Shown in pieces: positions 5,799 to 14,000 of a stretch of 26,108 nt of DNA. The notes under the pieces are model-generated. The model was not told the DNA's origin. It worked only from the letters and a program-made list of their open reading frames with translations, and did not search any database. Origin of the DNA: an uncultured Lachnospiraceae bacterium. GTDB taxonomy: Bacteria; Bacillota; Clostridia; Lachnospirales; Lachnospiraceae. The stretch lies in assembly GCA_910577645.1 (NCBI GenBank), contig CAJTOL010000040.1, positions 1-26,108 on the forward strand. The letters run 5' to 3'. The position numbers were made by a program, and so were the translations under genes. Numbering within the stretch: the stretch's first letter is position 1; each line of letters begins with the position of its first letter.

Positions 5799-7843
5799 CT
5801 ATGCCCATACCGCCGCCCGCGACCCATACCGCCTTCTCTTCCGGAATTTCCGCCATGGGAGCCGTGATTTCCTCCGTTTCCGTGGTGGTGTCCCCGTCTG
5901 GGCCTCTCGTTTTTACCGCGCTCAAAGCACTTTTCACAGATGGAGAAGGGATAATCCCATGCAAGCTCTCTGCCGCACGCAGAACATTTTCGAGAATAGC
6001 TGCCGCACTCGGTTTTCAGGATACGGCTGATCTCTTCCTCTGTCTCATGGCGCTCCTGTGTAAGATTTTCAGTCTGAACAGGCAGCCCCGCCTTCCTGGA
6101 AAACTGAAAATACAGATCCAGCATCTTGTAATAGCTTTCCAAATCATACAAATCCGGGCCGGGGCTGTAAGGGAATTCCAGCTCGTCCACCTCCCGGTAT
6201 TCCCGGCAGTAATCTTTCCATAAATCCACTACCATCTTATTGTTAATGTCAATGGCACAGGTAATCAGCTTATAAATCTCCGGCTTGGCAAATTCGTTTA
6301 ATCTGTCCCGGTGAACCATAAGGAAATGCTGGTACAAAGCCAAAAGCTCGTCCACTTCCATCTTCTGATAAATAGCCGGAGCATCCATGGAAGCCCAGAT
6401 CTTAATCAGATTGTCAATCTCTGCCGGAAGCTCCAAAAGCTGCTCAGGAAATCCCACGTAAGCTTTCATAATCGGCACCGGGAGGCGGGAAAGGCCGTCC
6501 TCAATAATCTCTATTCCGTCAATAGCGGCAACAAATCCTTCCTCATAAATGCCGAAGCGGCCGGCCCTGCCGGCAATCTGCTTGATTTCCGCCGGCTCCA
6601 GGGTACGTTTCACCACACCGTCAAATTTGGCGGTTTCTACGAAAACAATCCGGCGGATGGGAAGGTTTAATCCCATTCCAATGGCATCCGTACTGACTAC
6701 GATATCCGTCTCTTTTTCCAAAAACCGGCGAACCTGCTCCCTGCGGGTGGCCGGGGGAAGGCTTCCGTAAATCACGCTGCAGGAAATCCCCTGCTTTTCC
6801 AGGTGGGCAGCCAGAGCCAGCACAGATTTCTTTGAAAATACAATGAGGGCATCCCCCTTTTTTAAGTCACTTACCATAGAATAAGGCCGCCGTTCTACTG
6901 TAAGGCGGGTATTTCTCTTATGGCGCACGATCCTGTAGCTGTCGCCGCAGCGCTTAATCATCTGCGTAATAATAGACTCCGCCTCAGGAGCCATACAAAG
7001 ATGGATCTCTTCCGCACGAAGCCCTAAAATAGCCCGGGTCCAGTTGTGCCCCCGGTAGGGATCTCCTACCATTTGGCATTCGTCCACCACCACAATATCA
7101 AAATATTCGTGATCATTGAGCATTTCTACGGTGCAGGACTGGCAGACCGCGCCAGGCACTTCAATTGTTTCCTCTCCGGTTATCATAGAGCAGGGAACCT
7201 GCTCCCCATTACACTTATCATAAACCTCCAGAGCCAGAAGGCGCAAAGGCCCAAAATAAGCGCCATGGGAGGACTGCTTTAACCGTTCCAGCGCATCGTG
7301 GGTTTTTCCGCTGTTGGTAGGGCCGATATGGAGGATAAATTTCCTCTTCATTGCCCGTGCCTCCGGATACTCGTCCTCCGGCCGTTTTTCCATAGAAGCA
7401 GAAATCCCTCTCTGAATGGTTTTGGGAATGTAAAAAAGCTGGTACGCCCGCTCCAGAGAGTTGGTCAGCAGGTAACGGCGGATACCCTGCATTTTTAAAA
7501 CCTGCTCCAGTTCCTCCACGCTTAACGGAGGAAGGAATCGTAAATCCGTCTCTGCCAGGCAGCGGCAGAACTCTTTTGCCTGAATCGTGTAGGCTTCAAT
7601 TACAGCCTTCTGCTCGCCAGTCCGAACCGTATGCTCCTTGTGCATCAGATAAGCGCAGACCTTTGACAGCATGGCGTGAATATCGCTTAGCTCATTGGCC
7701 TTTCCAATTTCGTCCAGAGTCTTCTGACATAGCTTTTCCACTCTTTTCTTCATCTCGCCGGTGGTCATAGCCCGGTACCGGCGATTCACATGTCCAAAAA
7801 ACAGTTCTTCGTAATAATTTCCTAAATAATCCGATGTTTCCAT
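5795..7843 (-). CDS. SUV3-like ATP-dependent RNA helicase with zinc knuckle and basic tail
   Basis: 682 residues from the ATG at 7843, chosen because SD GGAG lies 6 nt upstream and the further upstream frame has no family similarity. It is a superfamily 2 helicase of the SUV3 type, best known from mitochondrial RNA turnover. Motif I is GPTNSGKTH at about 174-182, motif II is DECQ at 254-257 in place of the usual DEAD/DExH, and later motifs are VFSKK, STDAIGMGLNLP at 384-395 and QIAGRAGRFG at 422-431. A region resembling the SUV3 C-terminal domain follows. Near residue 635 two CxxC pairs (CSAC, CEKC) suggest a zinc knuckle, and the last 37 residues are rich in Gly, Arg and His, as in RNA-binding tails. 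It lies 112 nt downstream of the Tet(M)-like GTPase gene on the same strand, so both may belong to one RNA/translation unit. Confidence 0.88.
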   Translation of the reverse strand: METSDYLGNYYEELFFGHVNRRYRAMTTGEMKKRVEKLCQKTLDEIGKANELSDIHAMLSKVCAYLMHKEHTVRTGEQKAVIEAYTIQAKEFCRCLAETDLRFLPPLSVEELEQVLKMQGIRRYLLTNSLERAYQLFYIPKTIQRGISASMEKRPEDEYPEARAMKRKFILHIGPTNSGKTHDALERLKQSSHGAYFGPLRLLALEVYDKCNGEQVPCSMITGEETIEVPGAVCQSCTVEMLNDHEYFDIVVVDECQMVGDPYRGHNWTRAILGLRAEEIHLCMAPEAESIITQMIKRCGDSYRIVRHKRNTRLTVERRPYSMVSDLKKGDALIVFSKKSVLALAAHLEKQGISCSVIYGSLPPATRREQVRRFLEKETDIVVSTDAIGMGLNLPIRRIVFVETAKFDGVVKRTLEPAEIKQIAGRAGRFGIYEEGFVAAIDGIEIIEDGLSRLPVPIMKAYVGFPEQLLELPAEIDNLIKIWASMDAPAIYQKMEVDELLALYQHFLMVHRDRLNEFAKPEIYKLITCAIDINNKMVVDLWKDYCREYREVDELEFPYSPGPDLYDLESYYKMLDLYFQFSRKAGLPVQTENLTQERHETEEEISRILKTECGSYSRKCSACGRELAWDYPFSICEKCFERGKNERPRRGHHHGNGGNHGSHGGNSGREGGMGRGRRYGHR

Positions 7844-7955
7844 TTGTTTCTCCGTTCCCCTGCTGTCTTTATTCCCACGGGCAATACGGCAAACGGCCAT
7901 GCCTGTAACCGTGAATTGACTCTGCCCTTTCCATTTATATCCACTGAGGATATTC

Positions 7956-10007
7956 CTAATCAATCTCCTCCTTCGGCAGGTGAATGTATTGTTCTACTTC
8001 ATTCCAGTTTACCACAAATCCGGCTCCATGGGAACAAAAAACCGAAGATGAGGTATTTTCTTTGTCTGCTCCCTTATCATAATCACATTCTGCAATCACT
8101 GCTTCTGTATTGTGGCACTCCCTGTAGCCGCCCCAAACCATAGAGATACTGCCGGTTCCTCTGGTGGCCGCCGCCAGTTCTATCCCGTAATCCATAAAAG
8201 ATGCTGCCGGGCCGCTTCCCGATACCGGCATTACAGCGCCATTTAGCCGGGGAGGATCAAATATTCCGGATCTCTTTTGAATATCTGCCATAATTTTTCC
8301 GATATATTCCTCCGGAGCAGTGATTTCAAACTGATACCAGGGTTCTAAAAGAACGCTTTCTGCTTTCTCCAGCCCCTGACGGATAGCCCGATAGGTTGCC
8401 TCCCTGAAATCGCCGCCTTCCGTATGCTTTAAATGGGATCGGCCTGCAGTAAGAATCATTTTTATGTCTGTCAGAGGAGAGCCGGTAAGTACCCCTTTAT
8501 GGACTTTCTCAAATACATGGGTTTTGATCAGATTTTGGTAATTTATCCCCAAAGTATCCACATGGCATTCACTGGCAAAGGTAATGCCGGTTCCTCTTGG
8601 GGCAGGTTCTAAGCGCAGATGGACTTCCGCATAATGGCGTAACGGCTCATAATGGCCAAAGCCCATTACCGGCGCGGCAATGGTTTCCCGATACAGAACC
8701 TTTGGAGGGGAAAAGGTAACTTCTGTGCCAAACCGCTCTCTTAATACCTGGTCTAAAACCTCCAGCTGAATTTTTCCCATTACGCTTACCGTCAGGCTTT
8801 TATCCTCCCCCACATTAACAGCCAGCCCCGGTTCCTCATCTTCCAAAAATTTCAACTGATTAAATAAGGTGTGGCTGTCTGTATTCTCAGATGCAACCCG
8901 GGCCTGGAGAGCGGGGCGCATCTGAAGACGAGGCCGTGTTTTAAAGGCCTGGTATATCTCTGTGTCATTTAATCCGGCCCGGACTACCATATCCTGACAC
9001 TTTGGCAGGCTTAATCCTGTAACGGCACAGAGGCTGCCTGCCAGCGCCTTATCGATTATCCGGCTTTGCTGACCGGAATAAATGCGGATCTGGTGAACTT
9101 TTTCGCCTGTCCGGGCAACCTGCTCCCCGTCTTCCTTGTCCGCTTTTTCCTCCAAAACGCAGACGGGATCCCGGCCCTCCAGCTTGCCGGATAAAACCTT
9201 AATGTATACGATCCTCTGGCCGTCCGGATCGTGGCGCACCTTATATACCAAACCGGAAAACGGCTCCTCCTCCCCATAACCGGTCTCTGTCAACTGATGG
9301 AATACCTGAAAAAACTCTGCCACTCCCTGGTCTTTTAAGGCAGATCCTTTCATGCACAAAAAGCCGTTTCTCTCTTTAATGATTTTCTTAAGGGATGCCA
9401 GAATACGGTCTCTTTCAATAGGCCGTCCTTCCAGATAATCTTCCATTATATCTTCGTCCCGCCCTGCGGCAAACTCCGTCAGCTCTTCCGGTATTTCTCC
9501 GTCCAAAGGCGCCTCTACCAGGATAATATCCTCTGTCAGCCGTTGTTTTATTTCCTCCATAGTCCGTTCCAAATCAGCTGTATTCAAGTCTATCTTATTT
9601 AAGAAGAAAAAAACCGGCACCTGAAACCGCTTCAGCATCCGAAACAGGGTAACAGTATGGGCTGCCACTCCGGAGGAGGCATCTACCAGCAAAATAGCAT
9701 AATCCAGGGCTGCTACCACCCGCTCTGTCTCCGCCGCAAAGTCCACATGCCCCGGGGTGTCCAAAAAATAGTATTCATCCCCGCCGTATTCAAAACAGCT
9801 CTGATCCGCATAGATGGTAATCCCTCTGGCCCTTTCCACTGCGTCACCGTCCATTACCGTATTTCCCTGATCCACCCGTCCTGCTGACCGGATAACTCCG
9901 GCATGGTATAAAAGCTGTTCCGAAAATGTAGTTTTTCCGCCATCCACATGGGCCAGGAGACCTACACAAATATGATTCGTTGATTTCTTTTCTTCTTGAT
10001 TCCCCAT
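7956..10007 (-). CDS. Tet(M)/Tet(O)-like ribosomal-protection-type translation GTPase
   Basis: 683 residues, about 40 longer than Tet(M). It is an EF-G-like translational GTPase: P-loop AHVDGGKTTF at about 20-29, switch I ARGITIYADQ near 58, DTPGHVDF at about 84-91 and NKID near 142. EF-G-like domains II to V follow; the region around YRETIAAPVMGFGHYEPLRH and LTDIKMILTAGRSHLKHTEG is typical of the Tet ribosome-protection group. Such proteins displace tetracycline from the ribosome in proven members. Many chromosomal clostridial homologues are annotated this way without evidence of resistance, so the call is family level only. The start at 10007 has SD GAGAGGGGA at about 7 nt and a promoter at 10042-10070. 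GC and codon use match the chromosome, and no mobile-element genes are adjacent, which points to a resident gene. Confidence 0.88.
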   Translation of the reverse strand: MGNQEEKKSTNHICVGLLAHVDGGKTTFSEQLLYHAGVIRSAGRVDQGNTVMDGDAVERARGITIYADQSCFEYGGDEYYFLDTPGHVDFAAETERVVAALDYAILLVDASSGVAAHTVTLFRMLKRFQVPVFFFLNKIDLNTADLERTMEEIKQRLTEDIILVEAPLDGEIPEELTEFAAGRDEDIMEDYLEGRPIERDRILASLKKIIKERNGFLCMKGSALKDQGVAEFFQVFHQLTETGYGEEEPFSGLVYKVRHDPDGQRIVYIKVLSGKLEGRDPVCVLEEKADKEDGEQVARTGEKVHQIRIYSGQQSRIIDKALAGSLCAVTGLSLPKCQDMVVRAGLNDTEIYQAFKTRPRLQMRPALQARVASENTDSHTLFNQLKFLEDEEPGLAVNVGEDKSLTVSVMGKIQLEVLDQVLRERFGTEVTFSPPKVLYRETIAAPVMGFGHYEPLRHYAEVHLRLEPAPRGTGITFASECHVDTLGINYQNLIKTHVFEKVHKGVLTGSPLTDIKMILTAGRSHLKHTEGGDFREATYRAIRQGLEKAESVLLEPWYQFEITAPEEYIGKIMADIQKRSGIFDPPRLNGAVMPVSGSGPAASFMDYGIELAAATRGTGSISMVWGGYRECHNTEAVIAECDYDKGADKENTSSSVFCSHGAGFVVNWNEVEQYIHLPKEEID

Positions 10008-10041
10008 GAAAAGGTCCCCTCTCCATAAAATTATGTTTTTT

Positions 10042-10070
10042 AGTATATCACAGGAGGAGGAAATAGTCGA
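10042..10070 (-). promoter_or_regulatory. Promoter of the Tet(M)-like gene
   Basis: On the minus strand an extended -10 TGATATACT (TATACT at 10047-10042) lies 17 bp after TCGACT (10070-10065), a 4/6 match to the -35 consensus. The -10 is about 35 bp upstream of the ATG. No Tet(M)-type leader peptide or attenuator is seen in the short leader. Confidence 0.6.
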
Positions 10071-10119
10071 GATACAGCATCAGCCCCACTCCCTGGAAGG
10101 GTCTGAATGAGAAAACTCT

Positions 10120-10741
10120 GTGCGTCCCCTTGTCCACTGAGGGTATGTTTTTCATTTGCGATAATACCGCATAAAAATCTTCTCATTAAAGCCTTTTTGC
10201 TTACCATGTTTTTCTGGAATACGTTTAAATTCCTCAAATCCGATACTCGTATAACATTTAATCGCATTAATATTTATATCAGTAACATCAAGCACAAAAT
10301 CTTGATAATCTGTAAGCAGCATACTTTCTTGAAGCATAGCTGTAGCAATACCTTGTTTGCGGTATTTTTTTCGTACTGCTACAAATTCTATGTATCCAGT
10401 TGTAATAGGATACTCCAGTTGCTTTTCAAATTCTTCTTTCAAAACGAAGGTGCCAATAATTCCTTTAAAGAACCCCAAATGTCTCTTCAAAGATGCTTTT
10501 TCTGCTCTTGCAGCTCTGCCATTACAATCAGAAATTGCCAGCACTCCCACAATATCTCCCTTTATATCTGCCACATAAAATCTTTCCATATTCAGTCCTG
10601 TTTTGATAGCATCTGCCACTTTTTGATTATCCTTACATAATATCGAAAAATCCTTTTCAAATCCTTCCGCAATACATAAAGCTACATTATTGCGGTCTGT
10701 TTCTTTTGCTTTCCTTACCCTCAGTGGACAAGGGGACACAC
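10120..10741. repeat. 622-bp segment bounded by 26-bp inverted repeats, carrying the GNAT gene
   Basis: The left repeat (10120-10145: GTGCGTCCCC, then TTGTCCACTGAGGGTA) and the right repeat (10716-10741: TACCCTCAGTGGACAA, then GGGGACACAC) are inverted copies matching at 25 of 26 positions. They are oriented so that the TACCCTCAGT side faces the gene. The same sequence forms both arms of the palindrome at 5511-5555. No transposase and no clear target duplication are visible. The segment is AT-rich relative to the flanks. It may be a non-autonomous cassette or the result of two independent insertions. Confidence 0.6.
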
Positions 10742-10754
10742 GGTTCTGCACCAT
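10152..10754 (-). CDS. GNAT family N-acetyltransferase
   Basis: 200 residues from the ATG at 10754, which has an excellent SD (GGAGG, 8-nt spacer); a longer frame to 10802 lacks one. The protein is a GNAT-fold acetyltransferase that uses acetyl-CoA. Motif A is YIEFVAVRKKYRKQGIATAM (R/Q-x-x-G-x-A loop), followed by the beta-strand FVLDVTDININAIKCYTSIG and FEEFKR typical of motif B. The substrate is unknown. Oddly, residues about 5-13 (RVSPCPLRV) are encoded by the right inverted repeat, so the repeat supplies the start of the protein and the conserved part begins at RKAKETDR. The stop codon sits 6 nt inside the left repeat. Base composition is AT-rich compared with the Tet(M)-like gene and feoB on either side. 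Confidence 0.82.
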   Translation of the reverse strand: MVQNRVSPCPLRVRKAKETDRNNVALCIAEGFEKDFSILCKDNQKVADAIKTGLNMERFYVADIKGDIVGVLAISDCNGRAARAEKASLKRHLGFFKGIIGTFVLKEEFEKQLEYPITTGYIEFVAVRKKYRKQGIATAMLQESMLLTDYQDFVLDVTDININAIKCYTSIGFEEFKRIPEKHGKQKGFNEKIFMRYYRK

Positions 10755-11074
10755 ATTAATATCCTCCAAGCTTTGACTATTTATATGTAATTTCCCGGAC
10801 ACATTGCGATAAATCCTTTATTTTCAAAGGATTGCCTGACTCCGGCATCCTAATTCAGCCTGCTGATATTTCCTTAATCTGTTCCCCACAAGCAGTATCG
10901 CAAAAACGTTCTAAAAATAAATTTGAAGAATAAAGCAAAACTGGCTGTGCTGTAAATTAGATTATCCCGAATTCCTGAGAAAAAGCCTGGAAGCTTGCAG
11001 ATTTCTGTCAGGATATTCGGGATAGCTTTTTGCTGTTTCCGGCTGTTCAGTATATCACAAGAGGAGATTCAGGG
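10755..11074. other. 320-bp gene-free gap between the GNAT gene and feoB
   Basis: It holds the GNAT gene's upstream region, a small hairpin (AATCCTTT at 10812-10819 with AAAGGATT at 10826-10833), a 16-bp sequence also found at 5473 (10900-10915, GCAAAAACGTTCTAAA), and the feoB-distal hairpin at 10964-11023. No credible ORF or known RNA was recognised, and no clear promoter for the GNAT gene. Confidence 0.6.
10964..11023. terminator. Large hairpin downstream of feoB, possible bidirectional terminator
   Basis: ATCCCGAATTCCTGA (10964-10978) pairs with TCAGGATATTCGGGAT (11008-11023) over 15 bp with one bulged base, enclosing a loop of about 29 nt that can fold at AAGCTT. On the plus strand it is followed by AGCTTTTTG. 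On the minus strand, the direction of feoB, the following sequence AATCTAATTT is a poor T-tract. Its orientation is therefore uncertain. Confidence 0.45.
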
Positions 11075-12955
11075 TTAAAACAGCCGAAACAGGCCGGTAA
11101 CTCCAATACACAGCAAAATCCCCAAAAAAGTTGGCAGAAGTACTGCCGCCATGGTCCACTTAAAAGAGCCGGTTTCTTTTCGGATAGTCAGTACTGTGGT
11201 AGAGCAGGGCCAGTGGAACAGAGAGAAAATCAACATGGAAATTGCCGTCTGCCAGGTCCAGCCATGAGCCAAAAGAAGATTTTTCAGGGCCAGGTTATCT
11301 CCCATTTCCACCAAAACCCCGGATTGGAGATAAGCCATAAGGATAATGGGAAGTACAATCTCATTTGCCGGAAAGCCCAGCAGGAAGCCAACTAAGATCA
11401 CCCCGTCTAATCCCATAAGCCGCCCCAGCGGATCAAAAAAACCCGTAAGGATAGCAAGGAGGGTGGGAGAAGCTTCTGCAGTTCCCAGCCCGGTCAAGGC
11501 AAAATACCCATGCTCAGGCCCCACATAAGAAATGTTTGCCAAAATCCAGATAAGGAGTCCTGCCGGAGCGGCAATTGCCACTGCTCTCCCCAGGACAAAT
11601 AGGGTTCTGTCGAAAATAGATCGGACAATCACCTTTCCAATCTGGGGCCGCCGGTAAGGAGGAAGCTCCAGGGTAAAGGAAGAGGGAATGCCTCTCAGCA
11701 GCGTGTGGGATAAAATCCAGGAAGCCCCCAATGTGGCAAAAATTCCAAGCAGGATCACGGCAGTCAGGCACAAGGCGGCTGAAAGAGACCCCAAAAAGGA
11801 GCCTTGAAATCCGGCTACAAAAAACAGGGTAATCATAGTAAACAGGGTGGGAAAACGGCCGTTGCAGGGAATCATGGAATTGGTCAGAATGGCGATAAGC
11901 CGTTCTCTTGGCGAATCGATAATCCGGCATCCCACCACTGCCGCTGCATTGCATCCCAGCCCCATAGCCATAGTCAGGCACTGCTTTCCGCAGGATTTGC
12001 ATCGTTCAAAAGCTCTGTCCATATTAAAAGCAACTCTGGGCAGATAGCCCAGATCCTCCAGAAGCGTAAACAGCGGGAAGAAAATTGCCATAGGCGGAAG
12101 CATTACCGAGATGACCCAGGCCAGAACGCGGTAAATCCCGTAGACCAGGCATCCGGTAAGCCATTCCGGCGCATGGGCAGCTGTCATCAGAGCGGCCAGC
12201 TTTCCTTCCATTAAAAACAGGGAATCCCACAATAACTGAGAAGGGTAATTCGCTCCGCTCATAGTGAGCCAGAAAATCATCAGGAGCAAGCCTATCATAA
12301 TCAGCTTTCCGCTTATTTTACCGGTGACAATCCGGTCTATCTGTTCTTCCCTCCTGCGGCTGTTGGAAATATCACAGGATACCGTTTCTGCTGCCAGAAT
12401 TTTGGGAGAGAAATCCAGGCAGTCATAAGAAAACCTTTGACTGCAGGCTTCTAAAACAGCCTGACGGATGTACTGAAGAGATTGAGTGTCTCTGGCGCAG
12501 CAGGGAACCACCGGGATTTGAAGCACATCCTGAAGTAAGAGAAAATCAATAGAAATTCCCTTTTTCGCCGCCTCGTCACACAGGTTCACACATAATACAA
12601 TAGGAGTTCCCTGATCCTTTATATAATCCAGACGGGTGATTTGAGATAACAGGTGCAGGCCCCGTTCCAGGCAGGTGGCGTCGCAAACCACCACAATAAT
12701 ATCCGCCTGGCCGGAGCAAATATAATCCTTGGCGATTTCCTCTTCTTCCGAATGGGCATTGAGAGAATATGTTCCGGGAAGATCTACCAGCAGAAATTCC
12801 TTCCCATCGTATTGATAAGTACCCCGGGCAGAAGCGACGGTTTTTCCGATCCAATTTCCGGTGTGCTGCCTTAAACCAGTAAGGCCATTAAAAATGCTGC
12901 TTTTTCCCACATTAGGATTACCGGCCAAAGCTGCGATAATACGTCCGTCCTCCAT
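11075..12955 (-). CDS. feoB: Ferrous iron transport protein B
   Basis: 627 residues from the ATG at 12955, which has SD GGAGG 6 nt upstream; the frame extends 12 codons further without support. The N-terminal G domain has G1 GNPNVGKSS at about 12-20, G2 around TGNWIGKTV, G3 DLPGTYSL and G4 NLCD. The membrane part contains the FeoB Gate motifs, including MGLGCNAAAVVGCRIIDSPR, SMIPCNGRFPTLF and ELPPYRRPQIGKVIVRSIFD, with about eight or more membrane helices. It imports Fe(II) driven or gated by GTP in the cytoplasmic membrane. The length fits the shorter clostridial form. There is no adjacent feoA; the only one is at 2566. An inverted repeat at 12975-13004 lies in its upstream region and is a plausible control site. 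Confidence 0.95.
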   Translation of the reverse strand: MEDGRIIAALAGNPNVGKSSIFNGLTGLRQHTGNWIGKTVASARGTYQYDGKEFLLVDLPGTYSLNAHSEEEEIAKDYICSGQADIIVVVCDATCLERGLHLLSQITRLDYIKDQGTPIVLCVNLCDEAAKKGISIDFLLLQDVLQIPVVPCCARDTQSLQYIRQAVLEACSQRFSYDCLDFSPKILAAETVSCDISNSRRREEQIDRIVTGKISGKLIMIGLLLMIFWLTMSGANYPSQLLWDSLFLMEGKLAALMTAAHAPEWLTGCLVYGIYRVLAWVISVMLPPMAIFFPLFTLLEDLGYLPRVAFNMDRAFERCKSCGKQCLTMAMGLGCNAAAVVGCRIIDSPRERLIAILTNSMIPCNGRFPTLFTMITLFFVAGFQGSFLGSLSAALCLTAVILLGIFATLGASWILSHTLLRGIPSSFTLELPPYRRPQIGKVIVRSIFDRTLFVLGRAVAIAAPAGLLIWILANISYVGPEHGYFALTGLGTAEASPTLLAILTGFFDPLGRLMGLDGVILVGFLLGFPANEIVLPIILMAYLQSGVLVEMGDNLALKNLLLAHGWTWQTAISMLIFSLFHWPCSTTVLTIRKETGSFKWTMAAVLLPTFLGILLCIGVTGLFRLF

Positions 12956-12974
12956 AAAATACCTCCATAATCGC

Positions 12975-13004
12975 CGCTGATACACTACCACAAGTGTACA
13001 GCGG
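12975..13004. promoter_or_regulatory. Inverted repeat upstream of feoB, possible operator
   Basis: CCGCTGATACACT (12975-12987) and AGTGTACAGCGG (12993-13004) are inverted copies with one bulged A and a centre of about 5 nt. No T-tract follows in either direction, so it is not a terminator. It lies 20-49 bp upstream of the feoB start, where a metal-dependent repressor (Fur or DtxR type) might bind, but I do not recognise a consensus for either. Confidence 0.45.
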
Positions 13005-13085
13005 AAGCCTTATTGTTAAATATGAAGGAGGACTGGGAAGAGTGCTATTCCGAGAGCCTTATAAATTTTTATCAATGTACAGGGA

Positions 13086-14000
13086 CTAAAACCTCCGTCC
13101 GCCGCCCCCATGTCTTCTCCCGCTGCCGGAGCGATGCACAGTCGTCCGGCCCGGGCGGCTTCCTCCTGTCCTGCCGCCGGACGGATGGGATCGGGGAATG
13201 GCCTGGCGAATCACTTTCTGATCGATTAACTGATCCGTAAAAGGCCGGAGCACATATGCGGCTTCCGCCCGGTATGCCAGATCCTGATTCCGTCTGGCCC
13301 TGGGGTCTTCTTTTAGATCGTATTCTTTTATTACGCCGCGGCAGGCCAACAGTCCGGCTCCGCAAGCCACTGCAAAGGCAAACAGCCCTTCGTACCAGGT
13401 AATTCTCCGGTATACGCTTATTTTTCCTGTTTCTTCATCATAAATATACTGGCCTCCCGGAATCCCTTTCCGGATCCAGCTTCCGGTGTCTTTTAAAAAC
13501 GCCTCTGCCGCCGCCCCATACCGGCCGTCAGCCATATATTCCGCCACATCTCCATCCAAAACAGACTCTATCCGGCTGTCTGTCAGATACCGGGTCATTC
13601 TCCCTTCTGTGGAGATCCAGTAGTACCGGTTTTCCATGTCAATTAAAAACACGGCTCCACTGTGGTCTTTTCCGGTTCCAAATCCCCCCTGCTCATAAAA
13701 ATCATCTGCATATTCTTCTGTAGTCTTTCCTCCTGTTTTCTCTGTGGAAGCAATTACCAGCTCCATCCCGCTTTCTTCTGACACCTGGGCCGCTATATCT
13801 TCTAAGCGCTCTTCCTCTGCCTGAGAAAAAATTCCTGCCATATCATAAACTCTCTGTTTCAGGAGAGTTTTCTTTTTTCCTGAGGCAGAACCGGCAAATG
13901 CCGTTATCCCCAAAGTCATTACCAGGATCATCACCCAGACGGCCGCTGAAACCACTCTTTCCGGCCATTTTTCCGTCAAGGCTGTCTGTCTGTTTCTCAT
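13086..14000 (-). CDS. TPM domain membrane protein, YdjH-like
   Basis: 304 residues. A membrane-spanning or signal segment lies at about 16-37 (VVSAAVWVMILVMTLGITAF). A TPM domain (YgcG family) spans about 48-180: VYDMAGIFSQAEEERLEDIA, GMELVIASTEKTGGKTTEEY and DHSGAVFLIDMENRYYWIST. A second membrane segment lies near 203-225, followed by a cytoplasmic or exposed basic tail ending in GSGRRHGGGGRRF, as in many family members. TPM domains have been reported to act as phosphatases or protein-interaction modules. The start overlaps the upstream zinc-ribbon gene by 4 nt (ATGA) with SD AGGAGG. It is the last gene of the eight-gene unit. In Bacillus subtilis, ydjH sits with ydjG and ydjI in the same combination next to a PspA gene. 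Confidence 0.85.
   Translation of the reverse strand: MRNRQTALTEKWPERVVSAAVWVMILVMTLGITAFAGSASGKKKTLLKQRVYDMAGIFSQAEEERLEDIAAQVSEESGMELVIASTEKTGGKTTEEYADDFYEQGGFGTGKDHSGAVFLIDMENRYYWISTEGRMTRYLTDSRIESVLDGDVAEYMADGRYGAAAEAFLKDTGSWIRKGIPGGQYIYDEETGKISVYRRITWYEGLFAFAVACGAGLLACRGVIKEYDLKEDPRARRNQDLAYRAEAAYVLRPFTDQLIDQKVIRQAIPRSHPSGGRTGGSRPGRTTVHRSGSGRRHGGGGRRF

Noticed and set aside
7937..7953. Palindrome ATATCCACTGAGGATAT between the GTPase and helicase genes as another copy of the TACCCTCAGT repeat
   Set aside because: Only about 10 bases match (TCCACTGAGG), and the arms pair through different bases; chance is likely, and the site is partly within coding sequence.
7956..10007. Calling the Tet(M)-like gene a tetracycline resistance gene
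   Set aside because: Only family similarity is visible; there is no Tet(M)-type leader peptide, no mobile-element context and no way to judge resistance from sequence.
12956..13085. Terminator after the TPM gene
   Set aside because: The only inverted repeat there lacks a T-tract, so the end of the eight-gene transcript is not visible.
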